A stretch of 64,000 nucleotides of DNA, taken from NCBI RefSeq assembly GCF_050947875.1, contig NC_134574.1, positions 148,894,434-148,958,433 on the forward strand. The letters are read 5' to 3'. The position numbers and the translations under genes were made by a program. The notes below the pieces were generated by a model. The model saw nothing but the letters and a program-made list of their open reading frames with translations, ran no database searches and was not told the origin of the DNA. Below are positions 29,023 through 40,527 of the stretch, piece by piece; position 1 is the stretch's first letter, and each line of letters opens with the position of its first letter. This stretch comes from Dermacentor variabilis (lineage: Eukaryota; Arthropoda; Arachnida; Ixodida; Ixodidae).

Positions 29023-31451
29023 TGCCACCAAAACAAACGAATTCCATACTTAGGCTACTTTTGACTCGTGTTATGGTTCCTTTTCTTGCGTATACCAAGA
29101 GCGATGTTGTGTTCACGCTCATGAGGATCATTGTTTGCACGTCTGCTTATTTCTGTTAGTGCAGACATGATGTACCTCTGTCACCCTTCTTGCACCCGAG
29201 CGTAGGCTGTTGACTTTCATTGGCATTGGTATAGCGGTCTCTGAAGTCTCTAGCAGTTGGAAGCACTATCATTACCTTTATTGTCTTTTCGTAATATTTT
29301 TCGGTAAAGTGAGGCTAACACGTTAAACACTTTTCACACAGTGTTTATTTGCATAATTTGCCACATGTATCAGGCTTATAATTTTTGTCGACTGCACTGC
29401 ACTGTGCAGTTCCAATTAACTCACGTGGAAAGCAGTGGTACCAGACAAATGGCGCTTTTGTTGAACTTGTGCCACACAGCAGCTGTATGGCATAGTATCA
29501 TTACATTACACACATTCGTATGTAGGCCTGAGCAGTTTTTGTACTGTACCAAAATAATAATGCTGATAAAAGCCAAGCGTAGGCATGAAAAAACTTAATC
29601 GAACACACCTAAAGGATCAATTCCACAATGGTGATGGGCACCTTCCCACAGAGTTATCCGGGATCAGTGGCATCCCCACTAAATTAGTGGCGGCAGTTGC
29701 CACCTTCTGCTTCACATCCATGCCAACCTTTCTGCAACCCAGAAGGCCCACTCATCCATCCTTTCATCGAGTGGCCGTGGGAGAGAGATAGTACAATAAA
29801 CACAGCAGAAACACAATAAGTCCTTGTTTATATATCATGTCATAAATGCTCACAAGAGCAGCACTATTATATGAATTGTCAAAACTGATAGCAGGAACAG
29901 AGTACTCTGTACTGAATATGGTCATAGTATGAGTACTGTTAAATTGAATTAACTAAAATCACCCGGAGGAATCTGCGATGTTTAAATATGCCATGCTCGC
30001 TGACATGTCTTGTGGACTCCTGCTCCTCATGCGTCGATCGGCTATGAATAGGGCCAGATGGGAAGTCTAGTGCAAGTCCCAGTTGTTTACAGTAGTGCCT
30101 CCTTGCCAAGCGACGTCCTCAGGTGACATCAACTGGGGAGGTGGTACACAGACCAGCACATGAAATTGTCTGTCGATCTTGCCGGACACAGTTATTATGT
30201 TAGGAAGCCCGTCTGCTTGCACTCTTGTGCAGCCATGTGCTTTTTCAATTGAACATCTTTCTCCTTTTGGTGCCATAATTCTTTGCTGGTGTTTGCTTTG
30301 TCATGACACCTTGTTTGGTAAACAGACTCTCGAAGCTGTCGCAGGAGTATGTTTACCTGGGCTAAGTAGTAATAGGAGACCTGGATAGGAGGATAACGCG
30401 AAATAAATGTGCTGGAGTGTCTAACCTTTAGTTTACTGCTGTCCCAGGAAAGCACACAATCAGTGTATGCTACCAGGACTATGCTGCGAGGCTGACACTT
30501 AGTGGATAACAAAGAAACTAGAAAGCAAACGTAACCGTGCAGTACGTGGTGGACTAGACTATTGCAAGTTTAACATTAAGATACAAGAATTGTACAGTAC
30601 TTGTTAGATAGAAAAAGAGTCTAGCCGACATACTGGTTGAGAGCAACGAAAGTGGAGTTTTGTAGCTCATGCGATGAAAAGAGCAGGTAATCGGCACTGT
30701 TATTTTAACCGAATGCCTAACAAGGGGACGGAAACATGGTCGAGGGCAGCATAAGCCATAGTAGCATGGTACTATTCAAAAATTGTCCGGCATAGTATGG
30801 AGTTGGTTGACACAAGGGAGAGGGCAGCTAAAGACCGCAGTTACCTTATAGATTTCCGTATAAGAGAAGCCACTGCTTCTATAAAAATGATGAGTAATGT
30901 GGGTTTTGAAGCTGTACGAAATTGATCACAACTACGTCGTTTTTCATTTGCTTTAATACGTTTATGACTGTAGAGTAAATACCTTGCAGCATCAGCTATC
31001 TACCCCTCGAACTCTTCCATTATGTCCGGTACATTAAACGACACATTCTTTGCCGCTTCTCCGAAGCATGGCATTTGTCGTCGTTTTATTGCTGTATATA
31101 TTTGTGAGAACTTGGGCCACTGGGTATGTAGACAAATATACAACCTGCTGCTGGCATGTCTGGTGTAGTAGAAAGCTTTTGCACACGGTATGTGCAACTG
31201 AGTATGCGCTCATTCTTGGATAATCCGCAAGACTAGATGTGCCACTGTGACGCAATCAGGACGAAGCCTTAAATGCATTTAGAAATGTTTTGCATTTCTC
31301 TCTGCATACACCTTTGACTACTAGACTTTCTAGGCATGCTCCTTCATGTTGCCTAGCTGCAGACCAGCTCAAGATTGTCCGCCATGAGTTTGAGCACATG
31401 CTGTGACAAGGAATCTTGCATTAATTTTCCAGACCATGAGCATGTCCATTG
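29023..31451. other. No gene recognised; weak frames only
   Basis: Minus-strand frames at 30512-30195 (105 codons), 30276-30067 (69) and 31197-31000 (65) are the largest. They show no motif I know and no splice arrangement I can defend. They could be exon pieces or an old transposon. Moderately AT-rich, without obvious repeats. Confidence 0.4.
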
Positions 31452-31504
31452 CACTTGATTGATTGATTGAGTAACTTTTATTTTACAGTCCTGCAGAACG
31501 CGTA

Positions 31505-32246
31505 TTAGCACGTCGAGGGCCGCTCCCACGTCGGGACCGACAGGCCTAGCCTGCCAGCCGCATCGTGGGCCTGCTGGACAGCCCAACGTTGCTCAGCCAG
31601 GAGTGGGTTGCGGAGGGCCGCCTCCCACCTAGCTGAGCTGAGGTCAGGGCTTGCCATAGAGATACATCCCCAGAGCATGTGCGAAAGTGTTGATCTATCC
31701 CCGCAAACAGGGCACGCGTCATCAGTGTAAATCTCCGGATATATCGCATGCAACGTGAACATGTTGGAATAGGTTTCTGTCTGCAACAGTCTGAATGCCA
31801 GTGCCTGAGGCCTAATGAGCTTGGGGTGAGGAGGAGGGTATTGTCGCTGGGATAGATAGAAGTGTTTAAGAAGTTCATTATAAGTGGCAGGCGCGTCCCT
31901 ACCATGCGTAACTCTCTCTTCGGCCGTTACAGCGCCAGCGCGGTCAGTCAGTGCGCGCGCGGCAGCGTGGGCCGTCTCATTGAGGTTCGTGGGGACACCC
32001 GCCATGTGCCCAACGTGGGCTGGGAACCAAGTAAGCAAGTGATACTTGATTCTATCCGGAACTGCCTTACGAAGCAGCCCATAAGCCTGTTCTGAGATCA
32101 CTCCACACTGAAATGCCCTAATGGCCAACCGTGAGTCACTGTAGATGATGTCGCTGCTGTCATCAAGCATCGCCAAGGCAATGGCCACCTGCTCGGCTAT
32201 CGCCGGATCTCCGGTTCGTACAGATGCACAGTTCGTGAGTCACTGT
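31505..32246 (-). pseudogene. RNase H and C-terminal zinc region of the minus-strand I-like element
   Basis: The frame begins after a TGA near 32242 and includes A-E-Q-V-A-I-A-L-A (near 32190), I-I-Y-S-D-S-R-L-A-I (near 32140, catalytic Asp), W-F-P-A-H-V-G and N-E-T-A-H-A-A-A-R (near 31980). It ends with a C-P-V-C-G...H-M-L-W-G-C zinc-type motif (near 31690). Apart from the stop it is intact to its end at 31505. Confidence 0.83.
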
Positions 32247-32878
32247 TTGGAATCCACCACTACTGCAGAAAAGGAGCACCCCTTCCGATATGCGGCCGCG
32301 TCAACAAAGTAGGCTCTACGCCCCTCTGTCTGGATCTGTTTGAGTATGGTTGAAGCTCTTGCTTTCCTTTTACCCTTGTTAATTTCAGGGTGTACATTTC
32401 TTGGTATCGGCGATACGGAGATCAAATCTCGTATGTCCCGTGGTAACTGGCATTTTCTTGGTGCTTCTGCAGATGGTGGGTAGCCGAGCTCTTGTAATAT
32501 CCTCCTACCGGCGGCGGTCGTGGAGAGTCTGGCAAGTTGCGCTCTTTCCTGAGCCTCTGCAATCTCCTCCAGAGTGTTATGCGCACCTAGCTGGAGGAGG
32601 CGATTGGTGTTGGTGAAGATCGGTATACCCAGGGCTCGCTTAGTTATTTTGCTGAGCAACGTGTTGAGTTTGTTCCTCTCTGCTCTTTGCCATCTGAGCA
32701 TAGCGGCCACGTAGGCAAAGTGGCAAAGCACAAATGCGTTAATCAACCGTAACAGATTGTCTTCTTTAAGGCCATGATGGCGGTTAGCTACCCTTCGAAT
32801 GAGACGTACTGCGTTGTCCGTCTTAGTCGTGAGCTTGATTATCGTTTGCGCGTTAGAGCCAGTAGATTCGACTACCAT
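32240..32878 (-). pseudogene. Connecting region and start of RNase H
   Basis: The frame has K-T-D-N-A-V-R-L-I-R-R-V-A-N-R-H (near 32815), L-I-N-A-F-V-L-C-H-F (near 32745) and F-V-D-A-A-A-Y (near 32308, first RNase H Asp). This is the segment between RT thumb and RNase H. It is separated from RT by a ~100-bp stretch holding an 11-bp inverted repeat (CTGTCTGACAG / CTGTCAGACAG, 32944-32973), and it stops at a TGA near 32242. Confidence 0.82.
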
Positions 32879-32977
32879 GCCGAGTATTCTTATTGCGTCG
32901 ACCCTAGGAATCTTGTCTCCCTTGCCCGTGCGAAGACATGGTGCTGTCTGACAGTGAATGGTGCTGTCAGACAGTGG

Positions 32978-34360
32978 TCACCAGCCCATGGGCTTACGAC
33001 CTCTTCTTAAGGGGCGGTAGAGTAAAAGCTCTGACTGCTTAGCTGAACAGTTTAATCCCGTGGGTCGAAGATTGCCCTCCGTGACCTCGATGGCCTCCTG
33101 TAACGCACTCTCAACCTGTCCGTCACTTCCTCCAACACACCAAATGGTAATGTCATCCGCATAGATGGTATGCCTGATGCCCTCGACTCGCGAGAGTGTT
33201 CTGGAAAGGCCGATCATGGTCAGGTTAAACAAAGTGGGCGAGATCACCGAGCCCTGTGGAGTGCCCCTTGTTCCAAGCTCCGCCTCTTCCGCGATCATGT
33301 CTCCTGCGCGGAGAGTCGCTCTTCTTCGGTGCAAAAATGACCTGACATAATCATGGAATTTCACGCCCAGGCCAAGCTCGGATATCGATTGCAGTATAAA
33401 TTGATGGGCTATCTTATCGAAAGCCTTCTCCAAATCTAATCCAAGGATGGCCTGAGTGTTCCGCGTGTCATTGTCGATTATCTGACTCTTGATGAGCTTC
33501 ATGGCGTCCTGTGTGGACAGACCTGCCCTGAAGCCAATCATCGTGTGGGGGTAGAGTTCCTTGTGTTTGATGAACCTCGTGAGCCTGTTGAATATGACAT
33601 ATTCCGCGACCTTGCCTACGCAGGATGTGAGCGATATTGGTTGTAAGTTGTCCAGGCTTGATGATTTTCCAGGTTTGGGGATCAGTACTGTAAGTGCCCG
33701 CTTCCATGCTTCCGGGACTTTGCCTTCCTTCCATGTCTCGTTGATGACTTTTGTCAGGTATTCTATCGAGTGATCGTCCAGGTTACGGAGGGTCCTATTT
33801 GTGATGCCGTCGGGACCAAGAGCAGACTTGCTATTAAGCTCATGCAGCGCCCTCCTAACCTCTTCCGTGCTGATGTCTGCATCCAGCTCGGAGTTGGGTG
33901 GCCCAAGGTAGTTTGCGTAGGCGACCGATGTCCTTTGCCGGGGACCAACAGGGAGGTACTTCTCCACCAGGCTCTGCAGGACTTCCTCCCTGGTCTTGGT
34001 TCGTATGGCTGTATGCAGAAGCTTTGCCATTACATGCTGCTGGTTGGACGTTGTGTTGGTGTCGTCCAGAAGATGCTTTAAAAGATTCCAGTTTCGACCA
34101 TTCCGCATTTGACCATCAACTGAGTTGCACACCTCGTCCCATTGTTGCTTTGAGAGGATGTGGCAGTACTCCTCTGTGGTTCTATTAGGTTCAGCAATCT
34201 TTTTGCGTAGTCTGCGATTTAGCCGTTGGCCCTTCCATCGATTGAGGAGTGACTGCTTAGCCTCTAGTAGATGGGCTAGGCGACTATCCATCTTTTCCAC
34301 GGGAAGGTTTGTGCATATTTTGTGAGTGTTACTCTTGATATCTTCCCTGATCTGGTCCAT
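32978..34360 (-). pseudogene. Reverse transcriptase of the minus-strand I-like element, 460-codon open stretch
   Basis: RT motifs are P-D-G-I-T-N (near 33800), L-I-P-K-P-G-K (33680), T-S-C-V-G-K (33620), L-D-L-E-K-A-F-D (33430, first catalytic Asp), G-T-P-Q-G-S-V-I-S-P (33250) and Y-A-D-D (33155). The catalytic residues are all present and the frame is unbroken for the whole RT, ending in R-G-R-K-P-M-G-W before a stop. The enzyme would make cDNA from the nicked target, but the endonuclease and RNase H frames around it are broken. Confidence 0.88.
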
Positions 34361-34525
34361 CCACTGTTCAAAGCTCAGTCTGGTGGTTGGAGGTTGGCGC
34401 TCATTCCTTATCTTGCGGAACTTGTCCCAATCCGTGAAGAAGAACTCCTTCGGCCTCTTATGTGGTGTTGGAAAGTGTGTAGCGAGGATATAATGATCGC
34501 TGCCAAGATCAACAGCAGTGTTAGT

Positions 34526-35187
34526 TTATTGCGCCTTTGACAAATTCTTGACGAACATTAAATCCGGAGTCGAGTCCCTGCACGAAGATGTTCCCATTCT
34601 GGTCGGAAAAGACTTATCAGTGACGAGCGTAAGGTCCAAGTCTGTTGCATTCTGCCATAACTCCTTTCCCTTGACCGCGTTATACATGTAGCCCCACGCG
34701 TAGTGCGGGGCATTGAAGACCCCGGCTATCACCAAGGGATTAGTCCCGGCGAGGTTGATTGCCTTCCTTAGAAGTGCTTTGAAACGCTGGCGAAGTCCCC
34801 GGCTATCACCAAAGGATTAGTCCCGGCGAAGCTGATTGCATTCCTTAGAAGCGCTTTGAAATGCTGGCGAAGGTCATTGGGGCTACTATACACGTTAAGA
34901 ATGAAAACGCTCTGGCGTCTAAATCGGCCTGGTATGATTTCTATCATCACATGCTCTGCCTTACAGGTGGCACTTGATACCGTAGAAGAATATAGGTCAC
35001 TGGCGCTTATACGAGAACTCCCAGCATTTGACACCACTATGTCCGGGCACACGTTGCAGGCTTTGCAGGGACACTGCACGGAGCTGCTACGTTTCGTAAG
35101 CAACATTTTCACCTTGACGAGCATCGCACATCGCTCTGATCTTTGACCTAGAAAGCTAACAGTTACAGGCGATGATGCTGCGCTCAT
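34526..35187 (-). pseudogene. AP-endonuclease domain, broken by a 77-bp tandem duplication
   Basis: The upstream frame (35187-34768) has V-F-I-L-N-V-Y-S-S-P (near 34905) and P-L-V-I-A-G-D-F. The downstream frame (34735-34526) restarts with V-I-A-G-V-F-N-A-P and continues D-L-T-L-V-T-D and S-T-P-D-L (near 34560). The duplicated V-I-A-G-[DV]-F is the direct result of the tandem repeat at 34720-34873. This domain nicks target DNA. The N-terminal part with N and E motifs is missing or unrecognisable. Confidence 0.78.
34720..34873. repeat. 77-bp tandem duplication
   Basis: Two head-to-tail copies (34720-34796, 34797-34873), each starting CCCCGGCTATCACCAA, differ at about six positions. As 77 is not a multiple of three, the duplication shifts the endonuclease frame. 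Confidence 0.9.
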
Positions 35188-35190
35188 GTT

Positions 35191-38100
35191 ATTTGCTACT
35201 GCTGCAACCTCACCAACTCAGACGCGCTTCACATCATTTAGATTTCAGCATTGCTTTGGATCTACATGTTTGAGGGCCAACTGATTACGTGTCTTTAAAC
35301 AGAATTCCTTGGTTTTTGTTTTAATGAGGCTAGACCCGCCTCACGCATTTTCTTAACATGAAAATTCTGTTTGCAGACAATACAGACATATGTTTGACGT
35401 AGTAGTTCTGGGGAAATCCGCAAGGTGGAGAGAAGTAATAAATTAAGGAAAAATCAGACAACCACCTGTTCGTAGCAATTGCTAGAAAGGAAACCCATAC
35501 GGTTTCCTCGAAGGGAAAGCCTCATAATTGAAGAAAAAGAAGAGGCGCCGCGAGATCTTCAGGGCAGCGAACACATCAAAACTGGAACCCGGGTAATCTT
35601 ACTACTCGTGCCCGCAATGCACTGTTTGTTTCATCGCATTACATAAATGCGTTGTTGGAGTGAAGTCAGTGTAGACGCATATTGCCTCATACATTAATCC
35701 CAACTTTGCACAGAACTGTGCGTCCCATCGCTAAAACTAACAGCGCGAAAAACAGGCAGAGATGCAGCTGAGCGCCACAGGGCACGGTATTAAGCTCCAT
35801 TTCTCTATATTTATCGCGCTCTTATAGTACCGTGAAATCCCAAGGATCGTAGAATTCTGGCAGACTATGTGATGTCATGAAAGCTCCGTTAGGTTCACAG
35901 CATTACGAGATAATTGTCTTAATGCTCGCGGTAAAACTAAATGACATGATGCCACGTACGAGTGCAGTGAACGCGATTGAAAACAGGAGCTGCCTCATTT
36001 CAATGTCGCGTGAAAGGTTTTGAGCAAACACCACCTGGAGCATTATCTGTCTTACGTGACCTAAGTCATGGCCAGGAACACGTACAATATCTCCTTCTTC
36101 AACGTCCGTGAAGTAGAGGTGCATGTGCGATGTGATGAGGCTGCGGGAAAGGGCGGGCAAGGCGACGTTGCTACACAGGGATGGTTCGCAAATTGCATTG
36201 CCGAGGCGCTACACCACTTGAATATTTCGGTCGTCAGCCCCACCGAATTCTTATAAAGACAGGTCCCAGGCCGCCAGAGTTCATCGAGGCCAAAAGCCGC
36301 CATGCCACGTTCCCGCTGCTGCTCGGCCTTCCGCTAAGAAACAATGAACCAACTGCTGAGACATCACACTGATCACACAACCTACGTTGAACGTGGTTGA
36401 ACAATATGTGGTCGGCGTGGGCCAGAGATCCAACGTGCCATGGTGTGACCTGGCGCTACCATCGCGTCTTCTCGAAATTCCCAAAACAATTCGATTCTGG
36501 GCAGCTGGGAACTGGTAAAGCCTGGGGAATGAGTTGACGACTTATAAACATGTGCCCTCCCATATACAATATATCCGGACTTCCGGTGATGATTGCACAG
36601 GAGCTCTTCTACGCTCCGGACATTTCTCACAATGGGAATTCTATACGCCACTGACTAACCTCGCCCGGCAGAGTTCGGTTCGCGCATCAACGGCCATTCT
36701 TTGAACTGACGCAGTCCCAGCGGCCGGGCGAATTTCGTAGCGTGTTCGCAGCGTACGCCGCTTCATGAATTCCAGTCACTTTTTCCACAACCATTAACGG
36801 TGGCTGAGCGCAAGCCCCAACCACATTGTTTGCAAGACGGCGACTTTAGGCGGCGAAAATTACTCACGAAACGCTGTCGACGGCTTAAACAAACATTCCG
36901 CTTCTTAGCTTGCAATCGCACAATGCTAATGAAACTCCTGCTACATTGGTGTTGTGTATATTTGCGTCACCTTGGGAACGTGCCCTTGTTTAGAGTGCAT
37001 GAAATACGGATACTGTCCGTTTTATGGCACCCTTAAGGCGTGCCTGAGTTAGAAGAAACGTGATCCATTAGTTTTGGCGCTTCCGCATCGCGAGTGCCCG
37101 TGCGGTCGAGTGACACCCATTTTAAAACACGAAGCTCGCAATTAAGGCTCGTGATTATACACCTAAAATATTCGACAACCATATTTAGCTTGCTGCCCAA
37201 AAAACTTTCACTGCAGAATCAAGAGAGCAAGTTTGCAAAAGTTCAATAAGTTATTCACTCCTGCTCCCGAGAAAGCCGTAGGAACTTCAGTCGAAGGCAT
37301 CGAATAAGCCACCTAATCAGCAATCTTCCATACGCTCTCCGTAGACGAGAACAACACGAACATCTGTGTATCTTCCGGGTCGGCATCATGTAGCATATCG
37401 CTACCTCTTCTAGGCGAACGTTCGCGCCCTGCTTGTGCATGTAACCAAAATACCAAATATAAAATGGAACGATTGGACGTGATATCCTCGAGTGGCTGCT
37501 CTATGACGTCCATCACTTTTTTCGTGCCAGCTCAACGCGACATCGGAGAGCTTGTTGGCAGACAAGTTGATGACTACACTAAGCTGCCTTTGCTGGAAAT
37601 TCACTGGTGCCTTCCGGATAACTAGTTTTCCATACCCAGTCCACAGGAAAGATGATAAAGATGAGAAGCGATACGTAAGTCAGTCGCACTTATAAAAGTC
37701 TAATTGGCATGTCTTGCCAATACTCTCAGGAGCCAGTACTGCAAGTACTGCGCTTTGTTCATAACATGTACAATGAGAGGCTACCAGATACATGACCCCC
37801 TTCAACGGGTCGAGCGACCCGACAGTGTCATTCAGTTTCGAGGCTCCCTTTTCACCATGGATAAAGTTCTCGACGCCGTCGCCAACTGGCGAGAACTACA
37901 AAGCACTGCGCTAACGAGGACACTCCGTTGCTGTTGACGATGACGAGTTATAATGGCAACAGCTGAGGTTTTCGGACCTACTGGCACACACGCTCCCATT
38001 GAGTTGCCTCTGCCAGAAAAGGTGCGTCGATGTGAACACAGCAAGGAACACGTTGGCAGACGGTGTGGCTATTCTAACTGCTCAGTGAAAACGAAAATCA

Positions 38101-38249
38101 ACGAAGTACATCCTTCTGAATGAACGAAAAATTAGTGCGCCTATGTGCGTGCATACTTTCCGAAGTTGCGAGTGGCGAGTTGCGAGTGGCGCCCTGTCCC
38201 GTTCTCTTCTTTTGTGTGCGTCCGTTTATTTGGCGTCTTTATATTTTAT
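35191..38249. other. No gene recognised
   Basis: About 3 kb with frames of 89 codons or fewer and no motif. No repeats that I can name. This is the longest stretch apparently free of recognisable mobile elements and a candidate for host intergenic or intron sequence. Confidence 0.45.
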
Positions 38250-38402
38250 AATGAACGGCTACCAACTGGCACAAGAAGTGCTTTTCCGAAAGAGCCTGCG
38301 CAGCTCCGAGTAAACTCGTAGCTGGCATGTTCGTATGACTGTAGAGCCGCTTAAATATCTGCGAGGCATGGTAGTTCTTGAAAATGTCTAAATGAAAAGG
38401 CG
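38250..38402. repeat. ~230-bp tandem repeat, left part, interrupted by the retrotransposon
   Basis: The stretch with GTAAACTCGTAGCTGGCATG, GTATGACTGTAGAGCCGCTT and GAGGCATGG, then AATGTCTAAATGAAAAGGCG, matches units found right of the element at 44192-44690. There GACTCGCAGTTTGCATGTGCG, GTAAAGCTACTT, GACGAGACATGG and GATGTCTAAATGAAGGCG occur. The left edge is not sharp. Confidence 0.65.
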
Positions 38403-38706
38403 AAGTAAAAGCAAGGAGAAGACGACGACGACGAACGTGCCAGTAAGCGTCGAAGACCGACTCCCGCTTCTGAAAATGATTTCGGTGATTTAGTTTGAGC
38501 CCAGTGCGACTATTTTAGTGCCAACGGACTCTTTAAGTTGTGGCGATCCCGTAGGCACCCGACTCTTGAAGGTGGGTGGCCTTGTTGCGATTTTATCGGC
38601 CTTTACCGTCCAGACCACGCCGCTGCGACGCTAACCCTAGCCGCGCTTGTGTTAGCGCGGCGAAGTGCTGCTGCGGCGCCAGATTTTCTCGTCAGTGTCT
38701 GCAGTG

Positions 38707-40527
38707 ATGGAATGTGAAGTGGAAGGGGAGCTTTTGACTCCCGAGGAATTTTCCAAGGACCCCGGATGGCAAACAGTTGCTGCCAGGCGCTCCGGAGCCA
38801 AATCGGCGCCCGTCGAGCGAGTTGGTGCCATTTCTACCGGCGCTAAGCCAAATGACAACGCGACTGCAACGGGTCGCCGAGACCGCAGCAGCGCTAAAGC
38901 CAAAATTATTCGGGGTGGAAGGATGCCTCCGCTGCCCAAAGAAGACGCGAAGATCATCGTCAGGCCGAAGGGAGGTCTGAACATCAGCAAGGTGGGGCCG
39001 ACAGTTGTGGCCGAGGCCATATGAAACGCAGTCGGTTTCGACCAGGCGAAGCGGCACTCGGACACGATGTGCCCGAATTTCCAACAAAATATCATGGTCA
39101 TCAGCACCCCCAGCAGAGAGAATGCGACCCTCTACGTCAGGGTCGAGTGCATCGCTGTTGGCGGCCAGCAGCACGAGGTGAACGCGTACGAGGCAGCGCC
39201 CAACTCTACGTGCAAAGGCGTCATCCGCGGCATCGCACCGAGTGAAGGCCCGGATAAGCTCGATCGCAAGATTGTCAATTCAAAGAACCCGCTGGCCTTG
39301 GGAGCCAAACGAATCAAGAGCACGGGCACCGTGGTGGTGGTCTTCGACGGCTACAAGGTGCCAAACTACGTGTCGTACGGCGGCACACTTGTCAGGTGTG
39401 CATTATATAGGAAGCAAGTGGAGGTGTGCTACGCCTGTGGCCGCCTCGGGCATCGAGTGGACGTCTGCCCCTCGCCGGACGAAACTATGTGCAGGGGATG
39501 CGGCATCGCCAACCCGGACGAACAACACAAGTGCGACCCCAAATGCAGGCTGTGCGGAGGCCCACACTTCACCGCTGCCAAGGAGTGAAAGCAGAGGTAC
39601 CAGACGCCGTACCTCGTCAGACGCAGGCGCGGGGACCGATCCCGAGCCAATAGAAGCAAGTCTCCGGCCCTCGCCATGGGCGAGCGACAACTCCCGGCCG
39701 CCGCCAGTCGCTCCGCGGCTCGCGGGTGCTCTAGATCCAGGAGCCCCTCTCCATCTTCCGGACGCCGTTCCAAGTCCAGGGGCAGATCCCGGTCCAGGGG
39801 CAGATCTATGTCCAGGGGCAGATCCGGAAGCCGCTCCAGGAGCCGCTCTGTCTCAAGGGCCCGGTATGGGTCCAGTGCCGGCCAGCAGAGGAAGAGAAAG
39901 TCGACGCTATCGTGGGCAGATATGGTTGCTGGCGGCGCCCATGCGAGATCCACCCGGGGCCCACGCGACCCGCTTCCAGAGCAATCCAGGGAGGCAGAGG
40001 TAGCGCGCCTTATGAAGGAAAACGCGGACTTAAAAGAAATGATCAGAAAGATGGCTAGCGAAATGATAGAGATTAAGAAATTAGTAATCAGTCAGAGTGT
40101 TACATCCAACGCGTCGGCGCCGACCGCCACAGAAGCACCAGTTCCGGCCTGCGACTTGGCCAGCGCCGCCAAGCGTAGGGCAGTTTCCAGTAAGGACGAT
40201 TCAGATTCGCAAACTTATGAGATCAAGGGCATGCTGGCCACGCTCACTAAGAGCGTGCAGCAGTTACAACAAGGCTTAGCACAGGTGCAAGTCGCCCTAG
40301 GAGACCCGAGGAGAGGCCTAGGCGCGCTGGCCGATCGCATGGACGCCCTCGAGCGTCTGGTGATTCCGAATAATACGTCCGTAACTCCGATGCAGGTCGT
40401 TGTTCCGAACGCGTCGGGGACTCAAATCAGGGCTACGAGCACATCGGCACGTCAGAGTGGGGGGAACTTCTTGCGTGCACCTGTGCTTACAGCGGGTACC
40501 CCGGACAATTTATCTAATCATGGATAG
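38707..40527 (+). pseudogene. ORF1 (gag-like): CCHC zinc knuckles, SR-rich tract, coiled coil; two in-frame TGA codons
   Basis: From ATG 38707 the frame is continuous to TAG 40525-40527 (606 codons) except for TGA at codon 106 (39022) and codon 294 (39586). An RNA-binding zinc cluster starts at codon 241 (C-Y-A-C-G-R-L-G-H, CCHC), with further Cys groups at about 262 and 280. Codons ~342-391 form a tract of repeated S-R/R-S dipeptides. A charged K-E-N-A-D-L-K-E helical segment (codons ~435-462) could form a coiled coil, and a Q-rich helix follows. ORF1 proteins bind element RNA and form the ribonucleoprotein. An SR-rich tract is not a feature I know from this group. No other frame fits. Confidence 0.78.

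Larger units (their letters stand above)
31452..35190 (-). mobile_element. I/R1-group non-LTR retrotransposon, minus strand, ORF2 only
   Basis: Minus-strand order: endonuclease (35187-34526, damaged), RT (34360-32978), connecting domain and RNase H (32878-31505), then a 3' end with AATAAAAGTTACTCAATCAATCAATCAA (31480-31452 in outline). ORF1 and the N-terminal part of the endonuclease are missing. It is the same lineage as the element at 38.4-44.2 kb: many identical blocks, e.g. T-I-Y-A-D-D-I-T-I-W-C and R-L-A-H-L-x-E-A-K-Q. Several lesions make it dead. Confidence 0.85.

Noticed and set aside
29341..31255. Possible host exons among short frames
   Set aside because: No convincing splice-site pairs, conserved motif or codon pattern that I could defend.
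38777..38980. 67-codon plus frame near the ORF1 start
   Set aside because: Alternate frame of ORF1 only.
39242..40003. 253-codon plus-strand frame over ORF1
   Set aside because: It lies in another frame of the GC-rich ORF1, lacks motifs, and ORF1's frame carries the CCHC and coiled-coil patterns.
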